Assembly (NCBI RefSeq): GCF_009801115.1
Contig: NZ_VTOL01000007.1
Coordinates: 124,001-188,000, forward strand
Source of the DNA: Dyadobacter sp. 3J3
Lineage (GTDB): Bacteria; Bacteroidota; Bacteroidia; Cytophagales; Spirosomataceae
Length of the DNA stretch: 64,000 nt
Direction: 5' to 3'
In this document: positions 42,494 to 52,552 of the stretch, in pieces
Numbering within the stretch: position 1 is the stretch's first letter
Layout of the letters: each line of letters begins with the position of its first letter
Notes under the pieces: generated by a model
What the model was told of the DNA's origin: nothing
The model's input: only the letters and a program-made list of their open reading frames with translations
Database searches by the model: none
Program-made: the position numbers and the translations under genes

Positions 42494-42853
42494 ATGTTAC
42501 GAAGCATTATAGCCTCCATTATTTTAGCAATTGCATTATTTCTAGTACAGCGTTTTGTCAATGCTGCCTGGATACATCCTTATATATGGTACATCCTGAC
42601 CTTCTTTGTACTGCTGTCATTTCTCATCCACAGGCTGATGGAATACGGCCTGAAAAACAACCGTGAAAAATTTGTGCCGTTTTACCTTTCTACAATAGTC
42701 GGACGCTTAATCCTGAGTATAATCTTTATTGCCGTATTTTTATATTCGGGGTTAACTAATTCATTTACATTCATTATCAACTTTTTTGCACTGTATTTAT
42801 TTTACACATGCTTTGAAATATATGGTTTGTATTGTAACTTGCGCCGCGATTGA
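42494..42853 (+). CDS. Four-helix membrane protein of the atp operon, unknown
   Basis: This 119-residue protein has about four hydrophobic segments (IIASIILAIALFLVQRF, YIWYILTFFVLLSFLIH, LILSIIFIAVFLYSG, FIINFFALYLFYTCF). I do not recognise it by name. Its place between atpZ and atpB, where Bacteroidota often carry an AtpI-like gene, suggests an ATP synthase assembly role. It is preceded and followed by short spacers within the operon. Confidence 0.7.
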   Translation: MLRSIIASIILAIALFLVQRFVNAAWIHPYIWYILTFFVLLSFLIHRLMEYGLKNNREKFVPFYLSTIVGRLILSIIFIAVFLYSGLTNSFTFIINFFALYLFYTCFEIYGLYCNLRRD

Positions 42854-42877
42854 CAAAGCATAGTATTTCAAGCATTT

Positions 42878-43972
42878 ATGTATACGCCTTTAAGACTCTT
42901 TATAACGACTGCCCTAGTAGCGGCAACCTGCTTTTTTAACCTTCCGGCGCAAGCTCAGGAATCGGCTCAACATGAACCGAATCCGATTGCAGATACTGTG
43001 AATCAGGAAGAGCACGAAATAGAACATAATCTGGAAGAGTCCGAACAGAAATTTAATATCGGACAGATGATCATGCACCACATTGCAGATTCCCACGAGT
43101 GGGAATTTTCGCATGGCATTGCTATTCCTCTTCCTGTAATTCTTTATTCTGCTGATCGCGGAATTGAATTATTCTCATCTTCAAATTTCCACAATGAGCA
43201 CCATGAATATAATGGCTATCACTTAGTTCACGGAGATTCTGAAACGATTGAGCCTGTTGACCACGAGCGTAAGATCTATGATTTTTCAATTACGAAAAAT
43301 GTAGCTTCTATGATGCTTAGCGCAATCATTCTGGTTCTTATTTTCACAAGCATTGGTAAAGCTTACCAACGTAATGTAGGAAAAGCACCGAAAGGATTTC
43401 AGTCTGCAATGGAAATCGTAATCCTTTTCATTCGTGACGATGTTGTTAAACCAAATGTTGGCCCTAACTACGAAAAATACCTTCCATATCTTTTGACATT
43501 GTTTTTCTTTATTCTTGTCAATAATATTTTAGGTCTTCTTCCTGGTGCAGCAAACGTTACGGGTAACATTGCTATTACAATGACTCTTGCAGTGATCACG
43601 TTCATCATTGTTCATATCAATGCCAACAAAAACTATTACAAACACCTTGTAAGTCCTCCGGGTGTTCCTGCTCCGTTGTTGCTTATTATGATCCCTGTTG
43701 AGGTTGTTGGTGTATTCATGAAGCCGTTCTCATTAATGGTTCGTCTTTTTGCTAACATGACAGCCGGTCACATTATTCTTTTAAGTCTTTTTGGATTGAT
43801 CTTTATTTTCCAGAGCATGTTTATTGCTCCGGTGATATCCTTATTTGCCTTGTTCCTCAACTTCATCGAAATCATGGTGGCGTTTATCCAGGCATTTATT
43901 TTTACCCTGTTATCGTCTATGTACATCGGCAGTGCTATTGAAGAGCATGGCCATGCAGATCACGGACATTGA
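42878..43972 (+). CDS. atpB: ATP synthase Fo subunit a
   Basis: Subunit a forms the proton half-channels beside the c-ring. It has 364 residues, longer than the usual 250-270, because of an N-terminal extension: a signal-like segment (LFITTALVAATCFF) and a His/Glu-rich stretch to about residue 130. Bacteroidota subunit a is commonly extended in this way. The essential arginine is in the helix reading FSLMVRLFANMTAGH. The C-terminus is His-rich (EEHGHADHGH). Confidence 0.95.
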   Translation: MYTPLRLFITTALVAATCFFNLPAQAQESAQHEPNPIADTVNQEEHEIEHNLEESEQKFNIGQMIMHHIADSHEWEFSHGIAIPLPVILYSADRGIELFSSSNFHNEHHEYNGYHLVHGDSETIEPVDHERKIYDFSITKNVASMMLSAIILVLIFTSIGKAYQRNVGKAPKGFQSAMEIVILFIRDDVVKPNVGPNYEKYLPYLLTLFFFILVNNILGLLPGAANVTGNIAITMTLAVITFIIVHINANKNYYKHLVSPPGVPAPLLLIMIPVEVVGVFMKPFSLMVRLFANMTAGHIILLSLFGLIFIFQSMFIAPVISLFALFLNFIEIMVAFIQAFIFTLLSSMYIGSAIEEHGHADHGH

Positions 43973-43995
43973 TTTTTAATCTCTTTTTTTATTAA

Positions 43996-44283
<288 letters not shown>

Positions 44284-44355
44284 TAACGAATTTGGGATTT
44301 ACCTCCCGGCTGTATCTTCTCGCGCATTAGGCCTGGAAGTTGGCAAAAAAAATTC

Positions 44356-44380
44356 CCGTGGAAGCAATAGGCTTCCACGG
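44356..44380 (+). other. Stem-loop between atpE and atpF
   Basis: A perfect 10-bp stem CCGTGGAAGC/GCTTCCACGG with a 5-base loop lies in the 189-base spacer between atpE and atpF, followed by ATTTTATC. It may protect the atpE mRNA 3' end or act as a partial terminator to favour subunit c, which is needed in many copies. No gene is seen in the spacer. Confidence 0.6.
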
Positions 44381-44472
44381 ATTTTATCAAAAAAGAGAGT
44401 GCTTTGAAGGAATTGTTATTATAACCTGAACTTCGCATTTAAAGATTTTACAACTCACAAAACTCAGATATT

Positions 44473-44967
44473 ATGTCATTGCTTACTCCAAACCCAGGTC
44501 TTATTTTCTGGATGCTGGTGGTATTTTTACTGGTAGTTTTCATTCTTGCGAAATTCGCATGGAAACCAATCATTAAAGGCTTAAAAGATCGTGAAAACGA
44601 AATTCAGGGTGCTTTGGATCTTGCAGAAAGAACCAAATCTGAAATGGTTAAACTGAAAGCTGATAACGAAAAACTGATCATTGAAGCCAATGCCGTTCGT
44701 GACCGTATTCTTCGTGACGCAAAAGAAGCTTCTGACCGTATGATCGCTGAGTCGAAAGACAGAGCAGTTGTTGAAGGCCAGAAAATGATTGAAAGTGCAC
44801 GTGATACAATTCGTAACGAACAACATGCTGCGATCTCAAAAATGCGTAAGGAAGTTGCCGTTTTATCTCTTCAAATCGCTGAACAAGTATTGCACCGCGA
44901 ATTGAAAGATAAAGAATCTCAGGAAAAACTGATTTCAGATCTTGCATCATCTGCTCGCATGAACTAA
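44473..44967 (+). CDS. atpF: ATP synthase Fo subunit b
   Basis: This 164-residue stator subunit has one N-terminal helix (GLIFWMLVVFLLVVFILAKFAW) and a long charged coiled coil to about 150. It links subunit a to the F1 head via delta. It is the normal length for the family. The KPII sequence just after the helix is typical of b subunits. Confidence 0.95.
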   Translation: MSLLTPNPGLIFWMLVVFLLVVFILAKFAWKPIIKGLKDRENEIQGALDLAERTKSEMVKLKADNEKLIIEANAVRDRILRDAKEASDRMIAESKDRAVVEGQKMIESARDTIRNEQHAAISKMRKEVAVLSLQIAEQVLHRELKDKESQEKLISDLASSARMN

Positions 44968-45017
44968 TTCGTTAAGAAGAGGTAAGGTTCATTTCATTCA
45001 AAATTAATTAATTCCCT

Positions 45018-45554
45018 ATGTCAGTAGGTATAGTTGCCGCCAGATACGCCAAGTCACTTATCGAGCTGGCAAAAGAAAAAAATGTTGTTGAAGCTGTTTA
45101 CTCGGATATGAAATTATTCCTGGATACTGCTCAACAAAACCGTGGGTTGATGCTGGCACTTAAAAGTCCGGTAGTTCGTCACGAAAAGAAACTGGCTATT
45201 TTGAAAGCAATATTTTTCGAAAGAGTGAACCCTGTTTCTTATTCCATTTTTACGATCATTACAAAAAAGAACCGGGAGTCAATTCTTGATGCGATTGCCG
45301 AGGAATTTATAACGGCATATGATGAATACCGAGGTATTCAAAAAGCAACTGTGATCACAACAACTCCTTTAACTGAGGAATTGCGTAAACAGTTTAATAA
45401 AATTGTGGCAGACGCCACTGGCAAAACGGTTGAGCTGGAAGAAAAAGTGGATCCTGCACTAATCGGTGGCTATTTACTTCGCGTAAACGACCGTCAGATT
45501 GATGCTTCTCTTAGAAGCCGCCTGAACGAATTGAAATTGGAATTTGCCAATTAA
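45018..45554 (+). CDS. atpH: ATP synthase F1 subunit delta
   Basis: This 178-residue OSCP-type delta subunit joins the b stalk to the alpha subunits. The N-terminal ARYAKSLIELAKEKN and the C-terminal VDPALIGGYLLRVNDRQIDASLRSRLNEL are typical. It is the last atp gene here: a terminator follows, so alpha and gamma, which usually come next, must be encoded elsewhere. Confidence 0.95.
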   Translation: MSVGIVAARYAKSLIELAKEKNVVEAVYSDMKLFLDTAQQNRGLMLALKSPVVRHEKKLAILKAIFFERVNPVSYSIFTIITKKNRESILDAIAEEFITAYDEYRGIQKATVITTTPLTEELRKQFNKIVADATGKTVELEEKVDPALIGGYLLRVNDRQIDASLRSRLNELKLEFAN

Positions 45555-45577
45555 AAATTTTTATCTGTATAATTAGA

Positions 45578-45613
45578 AAGACCCGGTTGCTATGCGGCCG
45601 GGTCTTCTTTTTT
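45578..45613 (+). terminator. Terminator after atpH
   Basis: A 9-bp stem AAGACCCGG/CCGGGTCTT (45578-45586 with 45598-45606) is followed by CTTTTTT. It ends the atp transcript. Confidence 0.88.
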
Positions 45614-45634
45614 GATAACTTGTTCAGTTAAAAA

Positions 45635-46525
45635 CTATACTTTCATTTTGACAAGATTACCATAACTGATCGCAATGGCTTCAAGCGGTGGTCTTTTACA
45701 AACATCCTGCTCTACAAAGAAATGAGTCATTCCGGCTGTTTTTCTTGCTGCAAAGATTTTAGCAAAATCAATTGATCCTGTACCAACTTCTGCAAAAGCC
45801 TTATCCGGCCCTTTTTCCATGTCTTTTACATGCCATAAAGGGAAACGTCCAGGATGTTGTTTAAACAGCTCAACAGGATCTAATCCGGCTCTTACTGCCC
45901 AGTATAAATCAAGTTCAAGCTTAACCAGAGAAACATCCGTATCTTTTGTGATGATATCGTAAGGCAATTGTCCGTCTAGTTTTTGAAATTCAAAATCATG
46001 ATTATGGTAACCAAACTGAATTCCAGCCGCTTTACATGTTTCGCCACATTTATTAAAAAGTACAGCGTATTTTTTATAATCCTCGATCGATTTACGTTCT
46101 TCCGGTGTCAAATAGGCACACATCATGTATTTCTGACCTAGTTCTGCCGAATCATCCACAGCACGTTTCCAATCGTTAGATAAAGTACCTTTTTTGTCAG
46201 GAGCTGCAATACCTGCACCATAATGACCACTTACAGCACTTAGCCCAAGACCGCTCAATAAAGATTTGAATTCCTTAGGCGTTTTACCAAAGAATTTTCC
46301 ATCCGAATAGCCAAATGTCTCAACTTCCTTATAGCCAATTTCCGAAACTTTTTTTAATGTTCCTTCAAGATCTTTGCCAAGCGCATCTCTCAATGTATAA
46401 AGCTGTAAACCAATTTTAGACGATGCCTTTGCCATCGAAGGCAATTGCGAAATCAAAGGAAGTGAAAGTGCCAGTGCACCAGTCCGTAGAAATGATTTCC
46501 GGGAAATTTTTTGGTTAAAATCCAT
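45635..46525 (-). CDS. Exported sugar phosphate isomerase/epimerase
   Basis: This TIM-barrel protein of the xylose-isomerase-like family has about 296 residues. The N-terminus has SRKSFLRTGALALSLPLIS, a Tat-like signal with RK in place of RR, so export is likely but Tat use uncertain. Metal-site motifs are FGYHNHDFEF, ELDLYWAV and LWHVKDME, followed by FVEQD. The start is at ATG 46525; the longer frame begins with TTG. It precedes no obvious partner except the esterase 21 bases upstream on the same strand. Confidence 0.87.
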   Translation of the reverse strand: MDFNQKISRKSFLRTGALALSLPLISQLPSMAKASSKIGLQLYTLRDALGKDLEGTLKKVSEIGYKEVETFGYSDGKFFGKTPKEFKSLLSGLGLSAVSGHYGAGIAAPDKKGTLSNDWKRAVDDSAELGQKYMMCAYLTPEERKSIEDYKKYAVLFNKCGETCKAAGIQFGYHNHDFEFQKLDGQLPYDIITKDTDVSLVKLELDLYWAVRAGLDPVELFKQHPGRFPLWHVKDMEKGPDKAFAEVGTGSIDFAKIFAARKTAGMTHFFVEQDVCKRPPLEAIAISYGNLVKMKV

Positions 46526-46561
46526 GGTAGTGGAATACAAAAGATAAATTAAAACTAAGTA

Positions 46562-48241
46562 CTATTTTGAAATTGTAATAACGCCGGATTTGGTTAAAGT
46601 TGTAAGAACAGAATCCGGCAATCTCCATTCTTGTGTGAAATATCCTTCGGTTATAATATTTTTTGATGAATCTTTAAAAAACAATAGATCTTTGAATTCA
46701 GGCAAACTCCTATGCGTTGCCGGCACAAAAGGAAATCCCTGATCCACTACTCCGACCCACCATGGCAAGCCAGAACTAATTGCTACATAATGTTTGTCAA
46801 CCGGAAATACATATAACAAACCGTATTCTTTGGTTGCAGGATTCAGGTGAACCGGCAATTTATCAGCATATTTATTTACTACGGAATTGGTCTCTTTTGT
46901 ACCAAACAAAATGAGATTACAATTTTCTAAATCACTCGCTCTAACTTCTGTATCGGCTAGAACTCTTGGAAAAAACATTACTCTTCCCAAAAAAGGGCCA
47001 CGATAAACCGACCAGTTCGCAGCTTCGTTCGCCATATCCAGACGTCTTTTCAATTCTTCCGCCGAAGGATTATCAGCAGTTCCGTAAACATACACATGAC
47101 GGCTTGAAAAAGCATCGAAAATAGGTCCTTCACTGCCATTTTTCTTTTCCACAACATTGGTTACAGGTCCCTTACTTATCGTCCAGGAATTCCCTTTTCT
47201 GATAAAAGAAATAGTACTGTCAACTTTGCTGCTCAGTGCGACACCGTCAATCGTAAATGCAACAGGCTGATTACTGATAAATTTGGCGTGACCTTTCAGA
47301 TTCAATGTAAAGCCGTCAAGATCTTTTGTTTTAACTTCTAACGTATTCGATCTTTTAAAACTGGCAGTAATGTCCGATAATATTCCACTTCTCATTTTAT
47401 CAAACTGAACCCAGTATGCTTTATTGTATTTATAAAATTTACTGGAAAATTTAACCTCGTTAGGAAATGGATTTCTGACCTGATTGAACCAGCCAAAAAT
47501 AAATTCATCGTCGTAAGCATTTACCCAGCTGTCGTGTTTTACATCAACAAATTCCTTATAAGTAACTTCTACACCGAGATCCTGCATTTGAGAAACCCAG
47601 TTTCTGGTACTTTCTACGGGAACCACCGGATCTTTGTCTCCATGAAAAAAATGAACCGGATAATTACTCGCATTTCCCGCCAAATCAATGGTACCGGCCG
47701 GAGGTGCTGCACAAACCGGTGCAATAGCTGCCCAAATGTCAGGCCTGGTCAAACCTATCCACAATGTACCACCACCACCCATTGACAGACCCGTTAGATA
47801 CGTCCGGTTCTCATCTACGTTAAAACGTTTTTTAACATCTGCCAAAACATCATAAACATCCAGTTCTGGTATACCCTGGTAACCTGATGTTCCTCTTGCC
47901 AAAGGCGTTGCTACAATATATTCTACATCTTCCCACTCCTGGAAATACCGACTGGCTTCAACATCCGTCTCATCAGTAGCATTAGTTTTTCCAAAAACCC
48001 GTTTTAATGCCAACCTGTGATTAGAACCTGCACCATGTAACATCATGACAAGAGGATACTTTTTGGCAGGATCATAATTTTTGGGAATATAAATTCCGTA
48101 AGGCTGCTCAGTATCATCCGCCGATGAAAAAAAACTAAGTACCTGAGGTCCCGAAGCAAGTTTTTGAGCGATAGAATTATTTTGGCTCAGCAGTATGATA
48201 AAGACGAAACTAAAAGCAGACAGACAATTATTTATTTTCAT
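46562..48241 (-). CDS. Secreted alpha/beta-hydrolase esterase with extra C-terminal region
   Basis: This 559-residue exported protein has a signal peptide ending near NNSIAQ. The alpha/beta hydrolase (about 45-260) has MMLHGAG (oxyanion), the nucleophile elbow GLSMGGGG, the acid in GDKDPVVP and the histidine in VKHDSW. It resembles family CE1 / PHB-depolymerase-like esterases. The remaining 300 residues are a domain of unknown function with a Rossmann-like ILFGTKETN segment. Substrate: probably an esterified polysaccharide, by inference. It likely shares a transcript with the sugar isomerase. Confidence 0.83.
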   Translation of the reverse strand: MKINNCLSAFSFVFIILLSQNNSIAQKLASGPQVLSFFSSADDTEQPYGIYIPKNYDPAKKYPLVMMLHGAGSNHRLALKRVFGKTNATDETDVEASRYFQEWEDVEYIVATPLARGTSGYQGIPELDVYDVLADVKKRFNVDENRTYLTGLSMGGGGTLWIGLTRPDIWAAIAPVCAAPPAGTIDLAGNASNYPVHFFHGDKDPVVPVESTRNWVSQMQDLGVEVTYKEFVDVKHDSWVNAYDDEFIFGWFNQVRNPFPNEVKFSSKFYKYNKAYWVQFDKMRSGILSDITASFKRSNTLEVKTKDLDGFTLNLKGHAKFISNQPVAFTIDGVALSSKVDSTISFIRKGNSWTISKGPVTNVVEKKNGSEGPIFDAFSSRHVYVYGTADNPSAEELKRRLDMANEAANWSVYRGPFLGRVMFFPRVLADTEVRASDLENCNLILFGTKETNSVVNKYADKLPVHLNPATKEYGLLYVFPVDKHYVAISSGLPWWVGVVDQGFPFVPATHRSLPEFKDLLFFKDSSKNIITEGYFTQEWRLPDSVLTTLTKSGVITISK

Positions 48242-48352
48242 TTCGTATAATTAAATCTAACAAAGCTTAAATATAAACTAAATCATAATTTTCTCTCCTT
48301 ATTTTAAGAATTGATTTTAACAATACCGCAAAGTCTCGAAAAAGGACATAAA

Positions 48353-48385
48353 AAAAGGCCAAATTGAATAACAATCTGACCTTTT
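48353..48385 (-). terminator. Terminator after the OmpA-family gene
   Basis: A 14-bp stem (48353-48366 with 48372-48385) has two G-U pairs on the minus-strand RNA, so it folds well only in that direction. It lies 17 bases past the stop codon. Confidence 0.7.
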
Positions 48386-48401
48386 CTAAAATATAATTTT
48401 C

Positions 48402-49643
48402 TTATTTTCTTGTCAAATTAATGGCAATTCTTCGATTTTGGGCTCTCCCCTCCTCGGTATTATTAGTGGAAACCGGATGCTCAATTCCATAACCTTCCGA
48501 TGAAATTCTGGTGGATTTAATCCCTTTACTAATAATTCCACGCTTAACTGCGTCTGCTCTGCTTTGTGACAAGGTCAGATTCGTTGCTGCGTCACCGGTA
48601 TTGTCTGTATATCCTCCAATTTTTACATTGACATTCGGGAAAGCTCTCATGATTTTTGAAATATTATCAATCTGCTCCAACGATTCTTTACGCAAATTGG
48701 CAAGACCAGGTTCGAATGTAATTCTGTCAAAATCAAACCAGATATTTCTGTCAACTACCTGTGTACTGTCTTCTATAAATTTAATTAATTTCGATTCGAT
48801 TCCATTTTCAGGAACATTCAGTATTATGTCCTTTGGAAGCTGTTTTGGTACAAATTGGCCGAGAACTCTTTTGGGAGTTCCTTTTGAGTGATTAACGCTA
48901 TCGATACTACCCGGAACATCTTCTACTACAACCGTTTCTTCTTCCTTTGTCAATTTTTTATATCCCCAAAAAGCACCACCAAGAACTAGTAGAGCCAAAA
49001 TCCAGAAAAAAATCTTTGCCGCAGTAGAGGTAGGTTTACCTTCCAGCTCACTTTCACTTAAAGGATTACGAATCAAACTTTTATTAAGTTCTTCGAGATC
49101 CTTGAAATTCCAAAGCGTGTTAAGGTCTTTTGGCAGATATTTGAGCATAAACTCTTTCTGTTCAAACAAAATACTGGTTAATCTAACAGGTTCCACGGAT
49201 TTTACACCATTGACCTTAGCATTTTTAGCCACAACGCTAAGCACAATAGGCGCACAGATACTCAATATTGTAGAAACAGAATAACTTTTTATTCCACTTG
49301 AAGAAGAAACAGAATCTGTAACCGTTTTAAGATCCAGATCAAGAAGAATTGGAAGTAGAGAAAGTCCATTGGAAATAAATTCCTTAGACCTCGATTCGTC
49401 TGCAAGAATTTCTCCCAGACCATTTAAAACGTAATCTTCATTATTCAGGTTAATAAGTCCAATCAAATCATGAACTCCACCCAAAGTGGAAGCTTTATTC
49501 ATAATACCTCCGATAAGTCCGGGAAGAGCACCCAACATCGCGATTTGTACATCTCCGGTACTTTCTTGGGTCAAAGCAGATATTTTAAGACCAACATCTT
49601 TTGTGATATATCCCTTGGTTAACTCCAGTAAATTGACAGCCAT
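48402..49643 (-). CDS. DUF937 / OmpA fusion protein
   Basis: This 413-residue protein combines two modules. Residues 1-200 resemble DUF937 (YidB-like helical repeats: DVQIAMLGALPGLIGGIMNKAS). One transmembrane helix lies at 210-227. Residues about 300-413 form an OmpA-C domain that binds peptidoglycan (FDFDRITFEPGLANLRKESLEQIDNI, GYTDNTGDAATNLTLSQSRADAVK, GYGIEHP, RAQNRRIAI). There is no signal peptide, so the DUF937 part is probably cytoplasmic and the OmpA part periplasmic. The fusion is known in Bacteroidota but its job is unclear. Confidence 0.82.
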   Translation of the reverse strand: MAVNLLELTKGYITKDVGLKISALTQESTGDVQIAMLGALPGLIGGIMNKASTLGGVHDLIGLINLNNEDYVLNGLGEILADESRSKEFISNGLSLLPILLDLDLKTVTDSVSSSSGIKSYSVSTILSICAPIVLSVVAKNAKVNGVKSVEPVRLTSILFEQKEFMLKYLPKDLNTLWNFKDLEELNKSLIRNPLSESELEGKPTSTAAKIFFWILALLVLGGAFWGYKKLTKEEETVVVEDVPGSIDSVNHSKGTPKRVLGQFVPKQLPKDIILNVPENGIESKLIKFIEDSTQVVDRNIWFDFDRITFEPGLANLRKESLEQIDNISKIMRAFPNVNVKIGGYTDNTGDAATNLTLSQSRADAVKRGIISKGIKSTRISSEGYGIEHPVSTNNTEEGRAQNRRIAINLTRK

Positions 49644-49865
49644 AATGGATTATTATTCTTTGTCTAGTTAATTTTTACATTAATATTCATAATTTATCTG
49701 GAGGATATGCAAAGTAATGATTTTCTAATCATTTATTTCTAATTATAATTAAGAATAAATGATTTAAACAATGACTAGAATTATCGAATATCAAACAGGA
49801 ATTTGAGATTCTAAATTCAATAATTTAATTACAAAATTACAATAAATTAGTATACAACAATATAC
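49644..49865. other. AT-rich spacer, no gene seen
   Basis: These 222 bases upstream of the OmpA-family gene contain no ORF of note, no tRNA and no clear TAnnTTTG element. Composition is strongly AT-rich. It presumably holds that gene's promoter. Confidence 0.5.
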
Positions 49866-49903
49866 ATAAAAAGAGAGGCAAATCTGAAAGACCTGCCTCT
49901 CTT
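49866..49903 (-). terminator. Terminator after clpC
   Basis: A 10-bp stem AAGAGAGGCA/TGCCTCTCTT (49871-49880 with 49894-49903) has an A run at 49866-49872 that becomes the U run on the minus strand, 37 bases past the stop. Confidence 0.8.
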
Positions 49904-49939
49904 CTATATATTAAACTAATTGACAAAAAAACTGTTCAA

Positions 49940-52483
49940 TTAATTTGCAACTTCCTCTTCTTTTTTTCTAACAGATATTGTCAGCTCTTCACTATTTTCA
50001 ACGTGATTTGCTACCAAGACATCTCCTTCTCTCAAATCACCTTTAAGAATTTCTTCTGCAACCGGATCTTCAAGATATTTCTGGATCGCTCTGTTCAATG
50101 GACGGGCTCCATATTGAGGATCATATCCTTTTTCGGAAAGAAAATCTTTCGCCGGAACCGTAAGCTCAATTTCATAACCCAGACCTTTCACACGGCTAAA
50201 CAATTTGCCCAATGAAATATCAATAATGCGGTGTAAATCTTCACGTGTAAGTGAATTAAACACAATTACATCATCCAAACGGTTAAGGAACTCAGGAGAG
50301 AATGCTTTACGAAGCGCACTTTGAATCGTGCCTTTCATAATTTCATCCTGGTTGTCATTTTTAGCTTTTGTTGAAAAACCAATTCCTGAACCAAAATCTT
50401 TAAGGTCACGCGCTCCAATGTTCGAAGTCATGATGATAATCGTATTACGGAAATCGACGCGACGGCCAAGACCATCTGTCAAAATACCATCATCCAGTAC
50501 TTGCAACAAAATGTTGAAAACATCTGGGTGTGCTTTTTCGATTTCATCCAACAACACGACACTATAAGGCTTACGACGAATTTTCTCAGTCAACTGACCT
50601 CCTTCTTCGTAACCAACATAACCTGGAGGTGCTCCAACCAAACGAGATACACTGAATTTCTCCATGTACTCACTCATGTCGATACGCACAAGGGCATCGT
50701 CTTTATCAAACAAATAAGTTGCAAGAACTTTCGCCAATTCCGTTTTACCTACACCCGTTGGTCCAAGGAAGATGAAAGAACCTATTGGTTTCTTTGGATC
50801 TTTCAAACCTACACGTGTACGCTGAATTGCTTTTACCAATTTTTCAATCGGTGGGTTCTGCCCAATTACTTTCGCTTTAAGTTCATCGGCCATATTAAGC
50901 AATTTCTTACCTTCATCCATTGAGACGTTCGTCACAGGAATTCCGGTCATCATTGCAACCACTTCGGCAACATTATGCTCTGTAACGGTGTATCTCTTTT
51001 GCTTGGTTTCTTCTTCCCAGGCAAGTTTAGCGCGGTCAAGCTGATCGATCAATTTCTTTTCACGATCACGTAGCTGAGCTGCTTCTTCGTATTTCTGACT
51101 TTTGACAACTCTGTTTTTTTCCTGTTTGATATTTTCAATCTGTTCTTCCAGATGAAGGATATCTTCAGGTACAGTGATGTTGCTTATATGAACTCTTGCA
51201 CCAACCTCATCCAAAACGTCAATCGCTTTGTCCGGAAGGAAACGGTCTGTAATATAACGCTCCGACAATTTCACAGCTGTGCTGATCGATTCAGGCGTGT
51301 AACTTACGTGGTGGTGATCTTCATATTTATCCTTGATATTTTCAAGAATTTGAATTGTTTCTTCAATTGAAGTTGCATCAACCATAACCATTTGGAACCG
51401 ACGGGCAAGCGCACCATCTTTTTCAATATATTGACGATACTCATCAAGAGTTGTCGCACCGATACATTGAATTTCTCCACGTGATAATGCAGGTTTGAAC
51501 ATATTAGAGGCATCCAAAGATCCCGAAGCACCACCGGCACCAACGATTGTATGAAGCTCATCAATAAAAAGGATCACATCCGGAGATTTTTCCAATTCAT
51601 TCATCACCGCCTTCATTCTTTCTTCAAACTGACCACGGTATTTTGTCCCAGCTACCAGAGAAGCAAGATCCAGTGTTACAACTCTTTTACCGAAAAGAAC
51701 ACGTGAAACTTTTTTCTGAACAATTCTTAAAGCAAGACCTTCAGCGATAGCTGTTTTACCAACACCAGGCTCACCGATAAGAATCGGGTTATTCTTTTTA
51801 CGACGGCTAAGGATCTGCGCAACACGCTCAATTTCCTTTTCACGTCCAACAATTGGATCTAATTTTCCAACTTCCGCCATTTTTGTCAAATCGCGTCCGA
51901 AGTTGTCAAGTACAGGTGTCCGTGATTTCTCGGCTCCTTTTGATTCTTTTCCGGAAGCAGCTCCTCCGCCTCCACCGCCGAACATGCCGCCTCTCGCTTC
52001 ATCGTCGCCGTCTTCGGTCTCCGGACCCATATGGGGTTTCGTTCCTGATGATTGATATTCTAACATTTCTTTAATGACTTCGTAGTTAACATTAAATTTA
52101 TGCAGGATCTGAGTGCCAACATTATCTTCGTCACGTAAAATGGACAGAAGCAAATGTTCAGTTCCAATCAAGGGGCTTTTGAAAATCTTAGCCTCTAGAT
52201 ATGTTATTTTCAACACCTTCTCAGACTGCCTTGTAAGAGGGATATTTTGCAGATTTTTAACATTATTAGTTGCTGCTCCTTTGGTTGCATGTTCGATCGT
52301 CTGTCGAACATCATCCAGTGAAACACCCAGCTTTTTCAGTAAACCAATAGCAACACCATCGCCTTCACGAATCATTCCAAGTAACAGATGTTCGGCACCG
52401 ATATAATCGTGGCCAAGTCGCAAAGCTTCTTCCCGACTCAGAGAGATTACTTCTTTTACTCTATTTGAAAATTTTGCTTCCAT
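49940..52483 (-). CDS. clpC: ATP-dependent Clp protease ATP-binding subunit ClpC
   Basis: This AAA+ unfoldase works with ClpP. It has 847 residues from the ATG 52483 (a TTG three codons earlier is less likely). The Clp N repeat domain covers about 1-145, then a glycine-rich linker. The first AAA module has GEPGVGKTA and [16 protein letters not shown], followed by the UVR/M coiled coil at about 425-465. The second AAA module has GPTGVGKTE and [14 protein letters not shown]. The C-terminal D2-small domain ends with EEEVAN. All ATPase motifs are intact. Confidence 0.96.
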   Translation of the reverse strand: MEAKFSNRVKEVISLSREEALRLGHDYIGAEHLLLGMIREGDGVAIGLLKKLGVSLDDVRQTIEHATKGAATNNVKNLQNIPLTRQSEKVLKITYLEAKIFKSPLIGTEHLLLSILRDEDNVGTQILHKFNVNYEVIKEMLEYQSSGTKPHMGPETEDGDDEARGGMFGGGGGGAASGKESKGAEKSRTPVLDNFGRDLTKMAEVGKLDPIVGREKEIERVAQILSRRKKNNPILIGEPGVGKTAIAEGLALRIVQKKVSRVLFGKRVVTLDLASLVAGTKYRGQFEERMKAVMNELEKSPDVILFIDELHTIVGAGGASGSLDASNMFKPALSRGEIQCIGATTLDEYRQYIEKDGALARRFQMVMVDATSIEETIQILENIKDKYEDHHHVSYTPESISTAVKLSERYITDRFLPDKAIDVLDEVGARVHISNITVPEDILHLEEQIENIKQEKNRVVKSQKYEEAAQLRDREKKLIDQLDRAKLAWEEETKQKRYTVTEHNVAEVVAMMTGIPVTNVSMDEGKKLLNMADELKAKVIGQNPPIEKLVKAIQRTRVGLKDPKKPIGSFIFLGPTGVGKTELAKVLATYLFDKDDALVRIDMSEYMEKFSVSRLVGAPPGYVGYEEGGQLTEKIRRKPYSVVLLDEIEKAHPDVFNILLQVLDDGILTDGLGRRVDFRNTIIIMTSNIGARDLKDFGSGIGFSTKAKNDNQDEIMKGTIQSALRKAFSPEFLNRLDDVIVFNSLTREDLHRIIDISLGKLFSRVKGLGYEIELTVPAKDFLSEKGYDPQYGARPLNRAIQKYLEDPVAEEILKGDLREGDVLVANHVENSEELTISVRKKEEEVAN

Positions 52484-52518
52484 GTGTAGCAATAAAAATG
52501 TGTCTTAATATTCTAAAC

Positions 52519-52548
52519 GCTACTTTTTAAATCTTTGTTCAAAGTAGC
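52519..52548 (-). other. Small stem-loop between the WbqC-like gene and clpC
   Basis: An 8-bp inverted repeat GCTACTTT/AAAGTAGC (52519-52526 with 52541-52548) sits in the short spacer. It could be a weak terminator for the WbqC-like gene or a structured clpC leader. The T run needed for termination is poor. Confidence 0.35.
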
Positions 52549-52552
52549 AGAT

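Noticed and set aside
45635..46525. Classical Tat signal on the exported sugar isomerase
   Set aside because: The motif reads SRKSFL, with RK in place of the twin arginine, so Tat export is only possible, not shown.
52519..52548. TACTTTG in the clpC leader as a -7 element
   Set aside because: One base short of TAnnTTTG and part of the small stem-loop; not counted as a promoter.
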